A stretch of 64,000 nucleotides of DNA from Brevibacillus migulae. GTDB lineage: Bacteria > Bacillota > Bacilli > Brevibacillales > Brevibacillaceae. Under the pieces are notes generated by a model. The model had not been told where the DNA came from, did no database searches, and worked only from the letters and a program-made list of their open reading frames with translations. The stretch spans positions 62,001-126,000 of the forward strand of contig NZ_SDKD01000007.1 of the NCBI RefSeq assembly GCF_004521915.1, in the 5' to 3' direction. Positions 34,701 to 44,296 of this stretch are shown here, piece after piece; positions within the stretch are counted from its first letter, which is position 1, and each line of letters starts with the position of its first letter. A program made the translations under genes and the position numbers.

Positions 34701-35858
34701 ATGTATCCTTCGCGGAAAGAACGCTGGGCTGTCCAGCGTAAGAACACATTCCTTCGTTACCGGAATTCCTTCCTCTTATTTGGTCTCTTGCTCACGGCAG
34801 TAATTGCAGGTGCTTATATGCTGACGCAAAAAGGTCAGCCGGATGAAACTGGCTACTCCTCTCATGCCCCGCGTGAAGAAAGCCAAGAAGCCCCTCCTCC
34901 CAGCGTCACCCTCAACTTTGTCGGTGACATTATGATGACTGGCCGGGTCGAAACGCTGCTGAAAGAAAAGGGCTACGACTTTCCTTTCGCGCACGTAGCG
35001 ACCATTTTTCAGCAGGATGATTATACCATCGCCAATCTGGAGACACCGGTTACCAGACGAGGCACGCCAGCAGACAATAAGGAATATGTGTACAAATCTC
35101 CCCCGGAAGCCATACCGGCATTGAAGGATGCTGGCATTGATTTGGTCAACCTGGCGAATAACCATTCCATGGATCAAGGGGAAGAGGGCTTGCTGGATAC
35201 GTTTCAGCATTTGGGAGAACATGCCATCGCTTATATAGGTGCTGGTCTTGACCAGGAGCAGGCCTATGCCCCCACGGTAATCGAGCGCAATGGCTTGCGG
35301 ATTGCTTTTTTGGGCTTCAGCCGGGTTATTCCGGAGGTCAGCTGGTATGCCGGAAAAGGAAAGCCGGGTGTCGCCGCGACCTATGATCCTGCACTCGCTG
35401 TGGCAGCCATTGGCAAAGCGAAAGAAAAGGCCGATCTCGTCGTGGTCATCGCTCATTGGGGCAAAGAAAAAACGGACGCGCCTGTAGATCATCAACAGCA
35501 GCTTGCCCGTACCTATATCGATGCGGGTGCGGATTTAGTCGTTGGCGGACATCCGCATGTGCTGCAAGGCTTTGAACAGTATAAAGGGAAATGGATCGCT
35601 TACAGCCTCGGGAATTTCATTTTTACACGCTCCCAGACGGCCAAAACCTGGGAAACGATGATTCTGCAAGCAACCTGTGGCAAAGCGGACGGATGCCAAC
35701 TGCAGATGTTCCCCTACCATGCTGAGCTCGGGCAAGCCGTCCCCATGAACGAAGAAAATGGCACCCTGTTACGGGAGCGGATTGAATCCCTCTCCGTAGA
35801 CGTTGTGATTGATGAAGAAGGGCATGTCCTCCCGTCATCCACCTCTGATCAGCGCTAA
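34701..35858 (+). CDS. CapA-family (PgsA-like) metallophosphatase-fold protein
   Basis: 385 residues: one N-terminal membrane anchor (about 24-42) and an extracytoplasmic CapA domain (PGA_cap) with NFVGDIMMTGRVE, ANLETPVT, LANNHSMDQGEEG and VVGGHPHVLQG, the metal-binding pattern of this family. CapA/PgsA takes part in poly-gamma-glutamate export, but many homologues stand alone. PgsB and PgsC are absent here. Divergent from ggt, which can act on gamma-glutamyl polymers. Start ATG 34701 after GGAGTGA. Confidence 0.88.
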   Translation: MYPSRKERWAVQRKNTFLRYRNSFLLFGLLLTAVIAGAYMLTQKGQPDETGYSSHAPREESQEAPPPSVTLNFVGDIMMTGRVETLLKEKGYDFPFAHVATIFQQDDYTIANLETPVTRRGTPADNKEYVYKSPPEAIPALKDAGIDLVNLANNHSMDQGEEGLLDTFQHLGEHAIAYIGAGLDQEQAYAPTVIERNGLRIAFLGFSRVIPEVSWYAGKGKPGVAATYDPALAVAAIGKAKEKADLVVVIAHWGKEKTDAPVDHQQQLARTYIDAGADLVVGGHPHVLQGFEQYKGKWIAYSLGNFIFTRSQTAKTWETMILQATCGKADGCQLQMFPYHAELGQAVPMNEENGTLLRERIESLSVDVVIDEEGHVLPSSTSDQR

Positions 35859-35964
35859 GCCCTTCGGACATTTTGGCACAGGGGTATGATTTACCATCGT
35901 AATCCCCCCCGCTTTGGTCATTCTACTTAGTGTAAATCAATTTTACGCTACACTGGAGGGGACT

Positions 35965-36483
35965 ATGGGCATATTAAGTGGAAATCCAAAAAACGAACCC
36001 TTGCACTATGGCGAAGTAATGGGTATATGGAGCTACGCTCAGAAAACAAAAGCAATGTATGCGGGTTATCAAACTTTGCTAAACCACGCTGGTGACAAGG
36101 ATCTGCGCGACCTCATCGAAGACCTGGTGATCGATATGAAAAAAGAAATCCCGGAAGTGGAGGAAATGTTAAAAGCAAACGGCATTGGCCTTCCTCCAGC
36201 TCCTCCTGATCGTCCAAAAGCTGCGTTGGAAAGCATACCGGCTGGCGCGCGTGTGACGGATCCCGAAATCGCCGCGACGATTGCTGCCGATGTTGCAGTT
36301 GGTCTCACGGCTTGCAGCCAGGTGATCGGGCAGGCGATCCGCGAAGATGTTCACGCTCTGTTTCTCAAGTTCCACAGCAGAAAAGCAGTTCATGGTCTTC
36401 GCGTGCTCAGACTGAACAAAGAAAAAGGCTGGCTGGTGCCTCCTCCTCTTCACGTCGAGAGGCCCGAGCTTGCCCCCGTGTAA
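35965..36483 (+). CDS. DUF3231 protein
   Basis: 172-residue helical protein of the DUF3231 family (ferritin-like bundle), common in Bacilli. Seen: HYGEVMGIWSYAQKTKAMYA, EEMLKANGIGLPPAPPDRPK, and an ALFLKFHSRKAVHGLRVL helix. One half of the usual tandem domain. ATG 35965 follows GGAGGGG. Function unknown. Ends at the terminator 36496-36525. Confidence 0.8.
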   Translation: MGILSGNPKNEPLHYGEVMGIWSYAQKTKAMYAGYQTLLNHAGDKDLRDLIEDLVIDMKKEIPEVEEMLKANGIGLPPAPPDRPKAALESIPAGARVTDPEIAATIAADVAVGLTACSQVIGQAIREDVHALFLKFHSRKAVHGLRVLRLNKEKGWLVPPPLHVERPELAPV

Positions 36484-36495
36484 AAGGTTGAATCC

Positions 36496-36525
36496 AAGCC
36501 GCTGTTTTTTCCCAGCGGCTTTTTT
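36496..36525 (+). terminator. Terminator after DUF3231 gene
   Basis: AAGCCGCTG / CAGCGGCTT arms, then TTTTTG. Confidence 0.88.
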
Positions 36526-36673
36526 GTGTTTCCGGACTTAGCCAGGTCGGCTGGTGGGAATATTTTCTGAACTGAACTTTTTCTCATGGTTTCGCTGATT
36601 TCGGACACGATAACAGTATGCAACAAATAAGCTTCAACGATCGCTAGGAAAGTTCGAAAGGAGCTGACGTGAA

Positions 36674-37021
36674 ATGAGCCGTTTCTTGGTCAAACTTGTG
36701 TTGGACGGGATTATTTTGGTCCCTTTTCTTATGTGGTTTACGGAGGCAAGTCTGTTTTCGACGATCATGACAGCGCTCGGACTGACCGTAATCGCTTATT
36801 TAATCGGTGATCAGATGATATTGCGGGCAACCAATAATGTCATCGCTACGCTCAGTGACGCTGTTTTGGCTGCCGTGTATTTATGGGCCGTGGCTGCCTG
36901 GCTCGACTGGAACTTGAGCTGGAGAGAGCTTCTGGTTACGGTCGTTGCACTAGGTGTTGCCGAGTTTGTTTACCATCGTTATCTCGGATTTCGCGATGGA
37001 CGCCAAGCTAGTTCGGAGTAA
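36674..37021 (+). CDS. DUF2512 (YndM-like) membrane protein
   Basis: 115 residues with four membrane segments. Family features: FLVKLVLDGIILVPF, ALGLTVIAYLIGDQMILRAT and a DAVLAAVYLWAVA segment. YndM proteins of Bacillus are of unknown function. GAAAGGAG precedes the ATG. Followed 29 bases later by the YozQ-like gene, probably co-transcribed. Confidence 0.82.
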   Translation: MSRFLVKLVLDGIILVPFLMWFTEASLFSTIMTALGLTVIAYLIGDQMILRATNNVIATLSDAVLAAVYLWAVAAWLDWNLSWRELLVTVVALGVAEFVYHRYLGFRDGRQASSE

Positions 37022-37050
37022 CACGACTTCTTCAGGGGTGGGAGGAACGC

Positions 37051-37305
37051 ATGAAGCAAAGCCCAAACAACAAGGAGCTGCAAAAAGCAGCTGATGTCAT
37101 CGCTCAAGAATCTTACTCCGTTTCTGATTACGCAAGCAAGCAGCCAGTTGAACAAGGCTTGGCTGTGACTCACGAGCAGGTGAGTGACGACTATATGGAA
37201 GGCACGAATGATGGGAAGATCGATGAGGTTGAGGGGAAGCAAAACGTAGAGATTCCTCGCACCGGTTATGAAGGAATGTTTACACAAGCAGCAAAAACAG
37301 AATGA
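37051..37305 (+). CDS. YozQ/DUF4025-like small protein, 84 aa
   Basis: Soluble acidic protein. The core GLAVTHEQVSDDYMEGT is diagnostic of the YozQ/DUF4025 family; the same core, shorter, occurs in the 56-aa protein at 21663-21833. GGGAGG precedes the ATG. Function unknown, found in spore formers. Ends at the terminator 37314-37338. Confidence 0.8.
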   Translation: MKQSPNNKELQKAADVIAQESYSVSDYASKQPVEQGLAVTHEQVSDDYMEGTNDGKIDEVEGKQNVEIPRTGYEGMFTQAAKTE

Positions 37306-37313
37306 TGTTTACG

Positions 37314-37338
37314 GCCCTCTGTGATGAGGGCTTTTTTA
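37314..37338 (+). terminator. Terminator after YozQ-like gene
   Basis: GCCCTC / GAGGGC arms followed by TTTTTTATT. Confidence 0.85.
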
Positions 37339-37408
37339 TTGAATTCCGGAATCTTCCAATATTTCTTTTCGAATGGTATAATTTCGTTTATTTGCGGGAG
37401 GTGCCTAG

Positions 37409-37756
37409 ATGCCAAGAATGCTTTTGCACGTGGAAGGATTTTTTGTCTTGGTGGCAAGTCTTTATTTTTTCTGGTTTTTGGATTTTAGCTGGCTTTTATT
37501 TCTCATCCTCTTTCTTGCACCCGATCTCTCGATGATCGGATATGCTGTGAACAATCGCACGGGCGCCATTTCCTACAATCTTTTTCATACCTACTTCCTT
37601 CCGCTTATTCTGCTGATGATCGGACACGTATCCCAAGCTCCCATGTGTACAGCGATCAGCATCATCTGGTTCGCTCATATCGGAATGGACCGTATGCTCG
37701 GTTATGGCTTGAAGTATGCTACAGCTTTTAAGGACACTCATATGCAAAAATGCTAA
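37409..37756 (+). CDS. DUF4260 membrane protein
   Basis: 115 residues, three to four membrane segments. APDLSMIGYAVNNRTGAISY, the central NLFHTYFLPLIL and the ending GMDRMLGYGLKY are the DUF4260 pattern. Function unknown. GGGAGGTG precedes the ATG. It is followed 23 bases later by the histidine phosphatase gene, likely one transcript. Confidence 0.85.
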   Translation: MPRMLLHVEGFFVLVASLYFFWFLDFSWLLFLILFLAPDLSMIGYAVNNRTGAISYNLFHTYFLPLILLMIGHVSQAPMCTAISIIWFAHIGMDRMLGYGLKYATAFKDTHMQKC

Positions 37757-37779
37757 ATGGATAGGAGTGAGGGGATTGA

Positions 37780-38355
37780 ATGAAAACCTGGATTTATTTG
37801 ATACGCCATGCCGAATCGCCTTTTGTTTTAGGGGAGGAAGAAGCACGCGGACTTTCGGAAAAAGGACGTAAGGATGCCAAGCGGGTTAGCGAAATTTTAC
37901 TACGGGAAGGTATTGATGTTGTCATATCCAGCAACTATCAAAGGGCTATCCAGACCGTTCAAGACCTGGCTGAATCGCTGGGTGTGGCCATCCGGATCCA
38001 GCCCGATTTTCGGGAGAGAACGCTAGCAGCGCAACGTATCACCTTTGACGATTTTGAGGAAGCCTTGCGTGCTACTTTTGCTGATCCTGATTTTGCCCAC
38101 CCCGGGGGCGAGTCTAATCGCGAGGCAGCACAGCGGGGCGTGGCCGCCTTGCTTCGTGTCCTCGAGGAATATCCCGGAAAGCGGATCGCCATTGGCATTC
38201 ATGGGAGTCTGATGACCGTGATCATGGGTGCCTTTGATCCTCGATATGATTTTCATTTCTGGAAAACCACGACCATGCCCGATATTTACAAGCTGATATT
38301 TGAAGAGAAGCAGCTGCTTTCCGTTGAACGGTTATGGGAGCCGTTGCGTTCCTAA
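37780..38355 (+). CDS. Histidine phosphatase family protein
   Basis: 191-residue phosphoglycerate-mutase-fold enzyme. The nucleophile motif is IRHAES (RHA in place of RHG), ERTLA holds the conserved Glu region, and IGIHGSLMT the second catalytic His. Substrate unknown. The stop overlaps that of the convergent DUF402 gene by 4 bases (CTAA). Confidence 0.85.
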   Translation: MKTWIYLIRHAESPFVLGEEEARGLSEKGRKDAKRVSEILLREGIDVVISSNYQRAIQTVQDLAESLGVAIRIQPDFRERTLAAQRITFDDFEEALRATFADPDFAHPGGESNREAAQRGVAALLRVLEEYPGKRIAIGIHGSLMTVIMGAFDPRYDFHFWKTTTMPDIYKLIFEEKQLLSVERLWEPLRS

Positions 38356-38903
38356 TCTCCCGCTGGCATGTTCATCAGAAGTTTTTGCAAATGCGCATGG
38401 GATTGTTTCAGCAACCGAAAGCGCCCCTCTTTTAGCTCCTGCAGTAAATGCTCTGCTACTTTCCAAGTTTGTTCATATTGTTTTTCCGTGACTGCACCCT
38501 GCTGCAGCGCTTCTTCGAGTTCATCGATATCGATCAACTCCACTTCGCCACTCGGTAAAACCACGATGTCGAGATACGTGTCGTCGTACCATGGGATTCC
38601 CCGTTCATCCACTCCTGTCGCGTCGCAAATATCGATATACCATTGGATAATTTGCCCATTTGCATCAAACATGGTGGTTAGGGTGTAAGCGGCATCTGCA
38701 GGGAAATGCTGCAGCCACTTATAGCCGTCATCGACTACACACAGCTTTCCTCGATGTGTATGGACGTAAGCTGGCTCATGAACGGCTTGGATGCTGACCA
38801 ACGAAACGGTTCCATCAAATTCTTCACTGTGCATTGCGATTTGCGTATAGGTTTTCTGCTTTACTCGCTGCCAATTGGCGCGGTCTGCATATTTTCGTTT
38901 CAT
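38352..38903 (-). CDS. DUF402 protein
   Basis: 184-residue protein of the DUF402 family, which includes nucleoside tri-/diphosphatases such as Ntdp. The acidic active-site-like stretch is WYIDICDATG and YDDTYLDIVVLPSGEVELID. Start ATG 38903 is placed after GAGGAGG with a rather long spacer; the ATG at 38915 is too close to that site. Substrate not determinable. Confidence 0.78.
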   Translation of the reverse strand: MKRKYADRANWQRVKQKTYTQIAMHSEEFDGTVSLVSIQAVHEPAYVHTHRGKLCVVDDGYKWLQHFPADAAYTLTTMFDANGQIIQWYIDICDATGVDERGIPWYDDTYLDIVVLPSGEVELIDIDELEEALQQGAVTEKQYEQTWKVAEHLLQELKEGRFRLLKQSHAHLQKLLMNMPAGD

Positions 38904-38945
38904 CGAACGGATCATCCTCCTCGCCTTATCATACAGGAAAACAGG

Positions 38946-38981
38946 AAAAAAGATCATCCACGAATCGGCGGATGATCTTTT
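38946..38981 (-). terminator. Terminator of mtl operon
   Basis: AAAAGATCATCC / GGATGATCTTTT arms with a 10-base loop and minus-strand TTTTTT. Confidence 0.88.
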
Positions 38982-38993
38982 CGTATGTTGGCG

Positions 38994-40157
38994 CTAATTT
39001 TGTTCCTTCTTCTTTTTCTCGAGCTCTTCGATTTGCTGCATGATCATGGAGAACAGCGACGAGCCTGCTGAAAGACCGGTTGCCTTCGTAATCGCTTTTT
39101 CGATTCCTTCGCCTTTTATGCTGGACTGGAGCTCTTGTGCCTCCTGATCTTCTTGAAAATCAAAGCGCAGCGCAGCGGCAATGCCTGTGGCCAAAGAAAT
39201 CGGTTCGATGCCATGCTGGAGCGCCTGGCTCGCTGGTCCGACCAACCGGTCCTGCGGTGACAGCTTGCGCAGCGGGGAACGGCCCACACGGATCACGTCA
39301 TCCGAAATATACGGATTTTGAAAGCGGCTCAGGATTTTTTGAATATACCGATCATGATCGGCTCGATCAAAGCCGTGTTTGGCAACCAGCAAAGCGCCGG
39401 ATTCGTTGAGCGCTCCTTTTACCATCTGGTAGATGTAATCATTGCGCATCGCCTGATCCACTGTAGGAATCCCGAAGAAATAGCCAAGGTAAGCAATGAT
39501 GGCGTGCCCGGTGTTGACCGTAAACAGCTTGCGCTCGATGTACGGATGCAAATCATCGACAAAGGTCGCCCCGTCAATCTGTGGCACCGCCCCTTTTATT
39601 TGAGCGCGATGGATGACCCATTCGTAGAAAGGCTCGACCGTCACCAGCAGCTTGTCATCATGCTTTTGCAGCGGTACGATGCGGTCCACCGCTGCGTCTG
39701 GAAAGCCTATCAGCGGCTCGGCGGCGTCTCGTTCGGTTTCCTGCAACGTCTCGTAGACGAGGGATTTCAATTTCGTGCTGCCGCCGATCATATTTTCGCA
39801 CGCGATCACATTGAGCGGTGTCTGATTTTCTTGTAAGCGCAGGGCAATGCCTTTGGCGATCACCGGTGCAATGTAAGGTAAGATGTTAGGTCCCACAGCC
39901 GTCGTGACCAAATCCGCCTGGCTGATTGCTTGGGCCACCTCCTCTTCGTTTTGCCCGTGAATAGCCCGAACCCCTGTCACGCGTAAGGAGCTTTCCCCTT
40001 CTTCCGCGAGACGAATCGTATATTCCTGCCTGCGATTGATCTCATCCACCAGCTCTTTATTCACATCGACAAAGATGACCTCATACCCGGCTTGCTGCAA
40101 TAACAGACCAATGAAGCCCCGGCCGATATTCCCTGCTCCAAAATGAATCGCGCGCAT
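38994..40157 (-). CDS. mtlD: Mannitol-1-phosphate 5-dehydrogenase
   Basis: 387-residue NAD-dependent dehydrogenase making fructose-6-phosphate from mannitol-1-phosphate. The N-terminal FGAGNIGRGFIG is the NAD-binding loop; KLFTVNTGHAIIAYLGY holds the catalytic Lys/Asn/His region. Length is typical. Last gene of mtlA-mtlR-mtlF-mtlD, 2 bases after mtlF. Confidence 0.96.
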   Translation of the reverse strand: MRAIHFGAGNIGRGFIGLLLQQAGYEVIFVDVNKELVDEINRRQEYTIRLAEEGESSLRVTGVRAIHGQNEEEVAQAISQADLVTTAVGPNILPYIAPVIAKGIALRLQENQTPLNVIACENMIGGSTKLKSLVYETLQETERDAAEPLIGFPDAAVDRIVPLQKHDDKLLVTVEPFYEWVIHRAQIKGAVPQIDGATFVDDLHPYIERKLFTVNTGHAIIAYLGYFFGIPTVDQAMRNDYIYQMVKGALNESGALLVAKHGFDRADHDRYIQKILSRFQNPYISDDVIRVGRSPLRKLSPQDRLVGPASQALQHGIEPISLATGIAAALRFDFQEDQEAQELQSSIKGEGIEKAITKATGLSAGSSLFSMIMQQIEELEKKKKEQN

Positions 40158-40159
40158 GA

Positions 40160-40597
40160 TTATTCCCCCTCTGCCAGGATCGCGATGATCTGTTCTTTCG
40201 AGGACGTCTCAATCAGTCGTTTTACATTTTCCTCCTCGGAACAGACGACTGCAATGTTGGACAGGATCTCCAGATGCTCGTCGCCGACACCTGCGATCCC
40301 GATCAGCACATATGCGGTGTTCCCTTCGCCAAAGTCAACACCCCCTGGCACCTGCACAATGGATATGCCTGTGGACTTGATCCATTGCTTCGATTCGTTG
40401 GTGCCATGCGGAATCGCTACCCCATTTCCCAGATACGTCGTTAACAGCTGCTCACGCTCCAGCATTTTTTCTACATATTCAGCTTCTACGTGACCCGCAT
40501 CCACCAACAATTTTCCTGCAAGCTCGATGGCTTCCTTTTTATTCGCTACCGCAGCGTTCAGCACGATTTTATCGGTTGACAGTATGTTTTGTGCCAT
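40160..40597 (-). CDS. mtlF: Mannitol-specific PTS enzyme IIA
   Basis: 145-residue soluble phosphocarrier. The phosphorylated His is His64 in NGVAIPHGT. It passes phosphate from HPr to the IIB domain of MtlA. Placed between mtlR (5 bases) and mtlD (2 bases). Confidence 0.95.
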   Translation of the reverse strand: MAQNILSTDKIVLNAAVANKKEAIELAGKLLVDAGHVEAEYVEKMLEREQLLTTYLGNGVAIPHGTNESKQWIKSTGISIVQVPGGVDFGEGNTAYVLIGIAGVGDEHLEILSNIAVVCSEEENVKRLIETSSKEQIIAILAEGE

Positions 40598-40602
40598 GGT
40601 TT

Positions 40603-42705
40603 TTATTCCTCCACTCTTATCCTGTTACTCGTATAGTCTCTGAGTCTTTTCGCCATATAGGCTTTCATCTCTGCTTCCTCACCTGAACCGAACAGGCGAA
40701 TCGCTTCTTCCTCGATAAACAGCGAGCTGATTTCACTCATCAGCTCCAATGCTTCTTTGTTGATCTTCTGCGGCCCGAGCAGGAGCAGAATCGTCCGGAT
40801 CTCGATCCAATCATTTTCCATGGAACGAATGCGAAGAGGCCCCGGAAGCTGATAAACCGCAAAAACTGGAACTTCAATCTGATCGCCGCGGCAATGGAAC
40901 AAGGCAAGCGACGTGCCCGGTATGCCCAGTCCACCCAATTTCTCGCGATCAAGCAGCTGTTTGACCACGAGTGCTGCATCCGCAATCGATCCCGTTGCCT
41001 GCACGTCTTCGCAGATCTCTCGCAAAGTCGCTTCCAAGCCTGCTGTGGTATCCCTGACCACACCATGATGAAACCGGTCGATCAGGCCTAACGCTTCTGT
41101 CACATACGTGTGTACTGCCTTCAGCTGCAGGATGGCAGTCTGGGCAGCTGTTTCGGTTCTGACCGTTCTGCGCTTCGGCGAAAGCTTGCGTTGAATTCCT
41201 TTTAGGAATCCCTTGATCTTTTGGATATCGTCCTTGGCCAGCAGCGGACTGACCAAGATATAGTCCTCCTGATGATTCGGAAGCGGTATGGTCGAAATGA
41301 TCACATCATACTCTTGCTGGGGCACCTGGCTGATCTCGAATAAGGAGATGTTGCGCAGTGCGGTGATCTCGGGAATTTCCTTCTTGATCCGGCTGGCCAG
41401 GATTTTCGACGAGCCGATTCCGCTGGAGCAGACAATCAAGGCGCGATAGCGTTCATTGTGCCAATGCAGCCGCTCCAGCGCCGCTCCAAAATGCATCACC
41501 AAGTAGCCGATTTCCGCTTCCGGGATCGCAAATTCGGGAAAAACTTGCTGAACGGCTTCTGTCAACGCGGCAAAAACGACCTCGTAGTCCTTTTTGATCT
41601 GCTCCACCAACGGATTGCGGATCCGCATTTCCCGGATAATCCGGAACAGAGCCGGCTCCATATGGGTTAACAGCCCCTGCAGCAGCGATTGATCATCGGC
41701 AAAATCGACTTGCAGTTTTTCCTCCATGACGGTGATGAGCTGCTTGACTTTCGTCATCAGCTCGACATTGGCGGAAAGATGGGTTTCCCCGTATGCGTTG
41801 CGCATCTTGGCACCGCGCAAATGCATGGTAATGTAGCCGATCTCGTCTTTGGGAATCTCCCATTGCAGCAATGTTTCCAAACGCTGCAGGATCTTTTCGG
41901 CGACCTGGTATTCCTGTGTGTCTACGAGCTGCTTCAAATATTCTTGATGAAATTGAATATTCTCCCCTTTTTCCACCCGTTCGATTGCCAAAGCCAGATG
42001 GATCACCAATCCAATAAACGCACTGTCCGCCAACGGGTAGGGAAGATCCTGTTCCAGATCGCGCAAAGCCTTTTCCACTACGATCAGCTTTTCTTTTTCA
42101 ATCAATCCCAGCAGCCGTTCGGATACCGAATTGATCCGTTGATGGGTCTTTTGCTGAATGGAATCTTTGATGGCCGCTATCACTTCATATTCATTGAGAT
42201 TCTCTGAAATCAGACTGGTGATCGCGACCCTTTTGGCTGCCTCATTGCCCTGCAGCTCGATCCCATAGCCTCTGCGCCGTACCAGCTGCAGGCCGTACTG
42301 ATGAAACTTCTCCTCCAATTCGTCCAGGTCATGACTGACAGTGGCCGTCGTTACTTTTAAATCATGGGCCAGTGAGATCAGCTTGACAGGCTCATTGGCT
42401 CCAAGCAGGGTGCAAAAAAGAACCATTTTCCGTTCGTGGGGCGAAAAATCGCCAGGGGTGGTTTGAAACAGGTCCTGGCGGAGCGCTTCCTTGCTTTCAG
42501 GCTCTCCATGAAGCTGTACCCCTATCCCGATTTTCTTGCGCAAGGCAAGCTTATACGCACCGAGCGCCGGCTCCAGTTCATCCAATTCACGGTGAACCGT
42601 ACGTGTGCTCACCTCGATCTCATCAGCGATCTCACGGATGGTGATCTCTTTAGGTTCCTGCAGCAATTTGGCCAAAATCATCTTTTGTCTTGAGGAGAAA
42701 CGCAT
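40603..42705 (-). CDS. mtlR: Mannitol operon activator MtlR
   Basis: 700-residue PTS-controlled activator. Two N-terminal helix-turn-helix domains (about 1-60 and 85-130) are followed by two PRDs with His236, His295, His348 and His405. A IIB-like domain has Cys426 in IVCSSGIGSSK, and a C-terminal IIA-like domain carries LFHCRGD. Phosphorylation at these sites couples activity to mannitol and glucose. ATG 42705 follows AAGGGGG; the in-frame extension upstream reads through an intercistronic hairpin. A candidate target site lies at 44297-44319. Confidence 0.95.
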   Translation of the reverse strand: MRFSSRQKMILAKLLQEPKEITIREIADEIEVSTRTVHRELDELEPALGAYKLALRKKIGIGVQLHGEPESKEALRQDLFQTTPGDFSPHERKMVLFCTLLGANEPVKLISLAHDLKVTTATVSHDLDELEEKFHQYGLQLVRRRGYGIELQGNEAAKRVAITSLISENLNEYEVIAAIKDSIQQKTHQRINSVSERLLGLIEKEKLIVVEKALRDLEQDLPYPLADSAFIGLVIHLALAIERVEKGENIQFHQEYLKQLVDTQEYQVAEKILQRLETLLQWEIPKDEIGYITMHLRGAKMRNAYGETHLSANVELMTKVKQLITVMEEKLQVDFADDQSLLQGLLTHMEPALFRIIREMRIRNPLVEQIKKDYEVVFAALTEAVQQVFPEFAIPEAEIGYLVMHFGAALERLHWHNERYRALIVCSSGIGSSKILASRIKKEIPEITALRNISLFEISQVPQQEYDVIISTIPLPNHQEDYILVSPLLAKDDIQKIKGFLKGIQRKLSPKRRTVRTETAAQTAILQLKAVHTYVTEALGLIDRFHHGVVRDTTAGLEATLREICEDVQATGSIADAALVVKQLLDREKLGGLGIPGTSLALFHCRGDQIEVPVFAVYQLPGPLRIRSMENDWIEIRTILLLLGPQKINKEALELMSEISSLFIEEEAIRLFGSGEEAEMKAYMAKRLRDYTSNRIRVEE

Positions 42706-42735
42706 CGGACATTCCCCCTTGGGTAATGAAAAGTG

Positions 42736-42763
42736 GACGCTAGTTTTTGCACAAACTAGCGTC
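42736..42763. repeat. Intercistronic hairpin between mtlA and mtlR
   Basis: GACGCTAGTTT and AAACTAGCGTC arms with a 6-base loop but only a weak T-tract (CACTTTTC) on the minus strand. It may lower expression of the regulator relative to the transporter or protect the mtlA mRNA end. Confidence 0.7.
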
Positions 42764-42771
42764 ACGACATG

Positions 42772-44184
42772 TTATTTCAGGCGCTGTACCAATTTGTCAT
42801 ACTCCGGGCTGCCGAGGAAATTCTCGATGGAAATGTGTTCAGCCTGTGGCACTTTTTGTTTGGCGCGCTCTGTTAAGTTTTTATGTGTGACGACGATGTC
42901 CGCATCAGCCGGGATCTCATTGATTGCCGTGTTCGTTACGGTGATATCCAAGCCAGCATCCTTGAATTTTTTGCGCAGCGTAGAGGCGCCCATCGCACTG
43001 GAGCCCATTCCCGCATCGCAGGCAAAGACGACTTTTTTCACTTCAGCTGCGGATTTTACAGGTGCTGCTGCAGATGCTGCTGCCACCTCTTGCTTGTTGC
43101 CTTTCAGCTCTTTCATTTTCGCTGTCGCTTCTTCCAGATCGCCTTCTTCAGCGTCCTGTTTGCTTGTTTTCAACAGCAGCGCTGCCACAACGAAGGAGAC
43201 AGCTGCCGCGATGAGCACACCAGCGAGTACCGGGAGAAGGCCGCCTTTTGGAGCCATCGCCATCAAGGCGAAGATACTGCCTGGTGAAGGTGGTGCGACC
43301 AATCCGGCACCGAACAGTACGAATGTGAATACACCGGCCATACCGCCCGCGATCACAGCCAAAAGCAAACGTGGATTCATCAAAATGTACGGGAAGTAGA
43401 TCTCGTGAATCCCCCCGAGGAAGTGAATGATTACAGCACCCGGAGCGGATTGCTTCGCAGAGCCTCTGCCGACCAGCCAATATGCCATTAGTATACCCAG
43501 ACCTGGACCCGGGTTCGTTTCCAGCATGAAAAAGATCGATTGACCCGTTTGCGCTGCTTGATCTACACCCAGCGGGCTTAAAATACCATGGTTGATCGCA
43601 TTATTCAGGAACAAGATTTTTGCTGGTTCGATGAGGATGTTTGCGAGTGGAAGCAGCCCTGCATCCACGATTACCTGCACTCCTGCTGCCAGCGCTTTGC
43701 TCAAACCGGCAACAACCGGTCCGATGGCGAGGAAGGCCAACAGGGTGAGCAGTCCCCCGATAATGCCTGCTGAGAAGTTGTTCACTAACATTTCAAAGCC
43801 GGAACGCACTTTTCCTTCAATGGCTTTGTCAAATCTTTTGATAACCCAACCGCCGAGTGGTCCCATGAGCATGGCTCCCAAAAACATCGGGATGTCGGTC
43901 CCCACGATGACCCCCATCGTAGCGACTGCACCGACCACGCCCCCTCTCACATCGTGAACCAATTTTCCTCCTGTATAGCCGATCAAGAGCGGCAGCAGAT
44001 AAGTGATCATCGGTCCTACGAGCTTTGCGAGATTTTCATTCGGGATCCAACCCGTCGGGATAAAGAGTGCTGTAATGAGTCCCCATGCGATGAACGCCCC
44101 GATATTCGGCATCACCATCCCGCTGAGGAAGCGGCCAAACTTTTGAATCCCTACACGTACGGAAGAGTCCGCTTTCATTTCCAT
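42772..44184 (-). CDS. mtlA: Mannitol-specific PTS enzyme IICB
   Basis: 470-residue membrane permease that imports and phosphorylates mannitol. The IIC domain (to about 340) has [20 protein letters not shown] and the conserved [10 protein letters not shown]. After a Lys/Ala-rich linker comes the IIB domain with the phosphocysteine in [13 protein letters not shown]. The IIA domain is separate (mtlF). ATG 44184 is preferred because GGGAGG is 10 bases upstream; ATG 44193 is possible. Confidence 0.95.
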   Translation of the reverse strand: MEMKADSSVRVGIQKFGRFLSGMVMPNIGAFIAWGLITALFIPTGWIPNENLAKLVGPMITYLLPLLIGYTGGKLVHDVRGGVVGAVATMGVIVGTDIPMFLGAMLMGPLGGWVIKRFDKAIEGKVRSGFEMLVNNFSAGIIGGLLTLLAFLAIGPVVAGLSKALAAGVQVIVDAGLLPLANILIEPAKILFLNNAINHGILSPLGVDQAAQTGQSIFFMLETNPGPGLGILMAYWLVGRGSAKQSAPGAVIIHFLGGIHEIYFPYILMNPRLLLAVIAGGMAGVFTFVLFGAGLVAPPSPGSIFALMAMAPKGGLLPVLAGVLIAAAVSFVVAALLLKTSKQDAEEGDLEEATAKMKELKGNKQEVAAASAAAPVKSAAEVKKVVFACDAGMGSSAMGASTLRKKFKDAGLDITVTNTAINEIPADADIVVTHKNLTERAKQKVPQAEHISIENFLGSPEYDKLVQRLK

Positions 44185-44250
44185 GTGTTCCATACCTCCC
44201 TTTTCATCTATTTAGGATGAAGGATAAGAATAAATTTCTGTTCTGGCTTA

Positions 44251-44279
44251 AATATAAAGCGGTTACATGATAGGTTCAA
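44251..44279 (-). promoter_or_regulatory. mtl promoter with cre-like site
   Basis: Minus-strand TTGAAC (44279-44274), 17 bases, TATATT (44256-44251). ATAAAGCGGTTACA (44254-44267) fits the CcpA cre consensus TGWAANCGNTNWCA at 12 of 14 positions and lies in the spacer and -10, so carbon catabolite repression is expected. Confidence 0.7.
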
Positions 44280-44296
44280 CAAAATGAAAACGCATA

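Noticed and set aside
34701-35858. A poly-gamma-glutamate synthesis operon
   Set aside because: Only the CapA-like gene is present; PgsB and PgsC homologues are not in the window.
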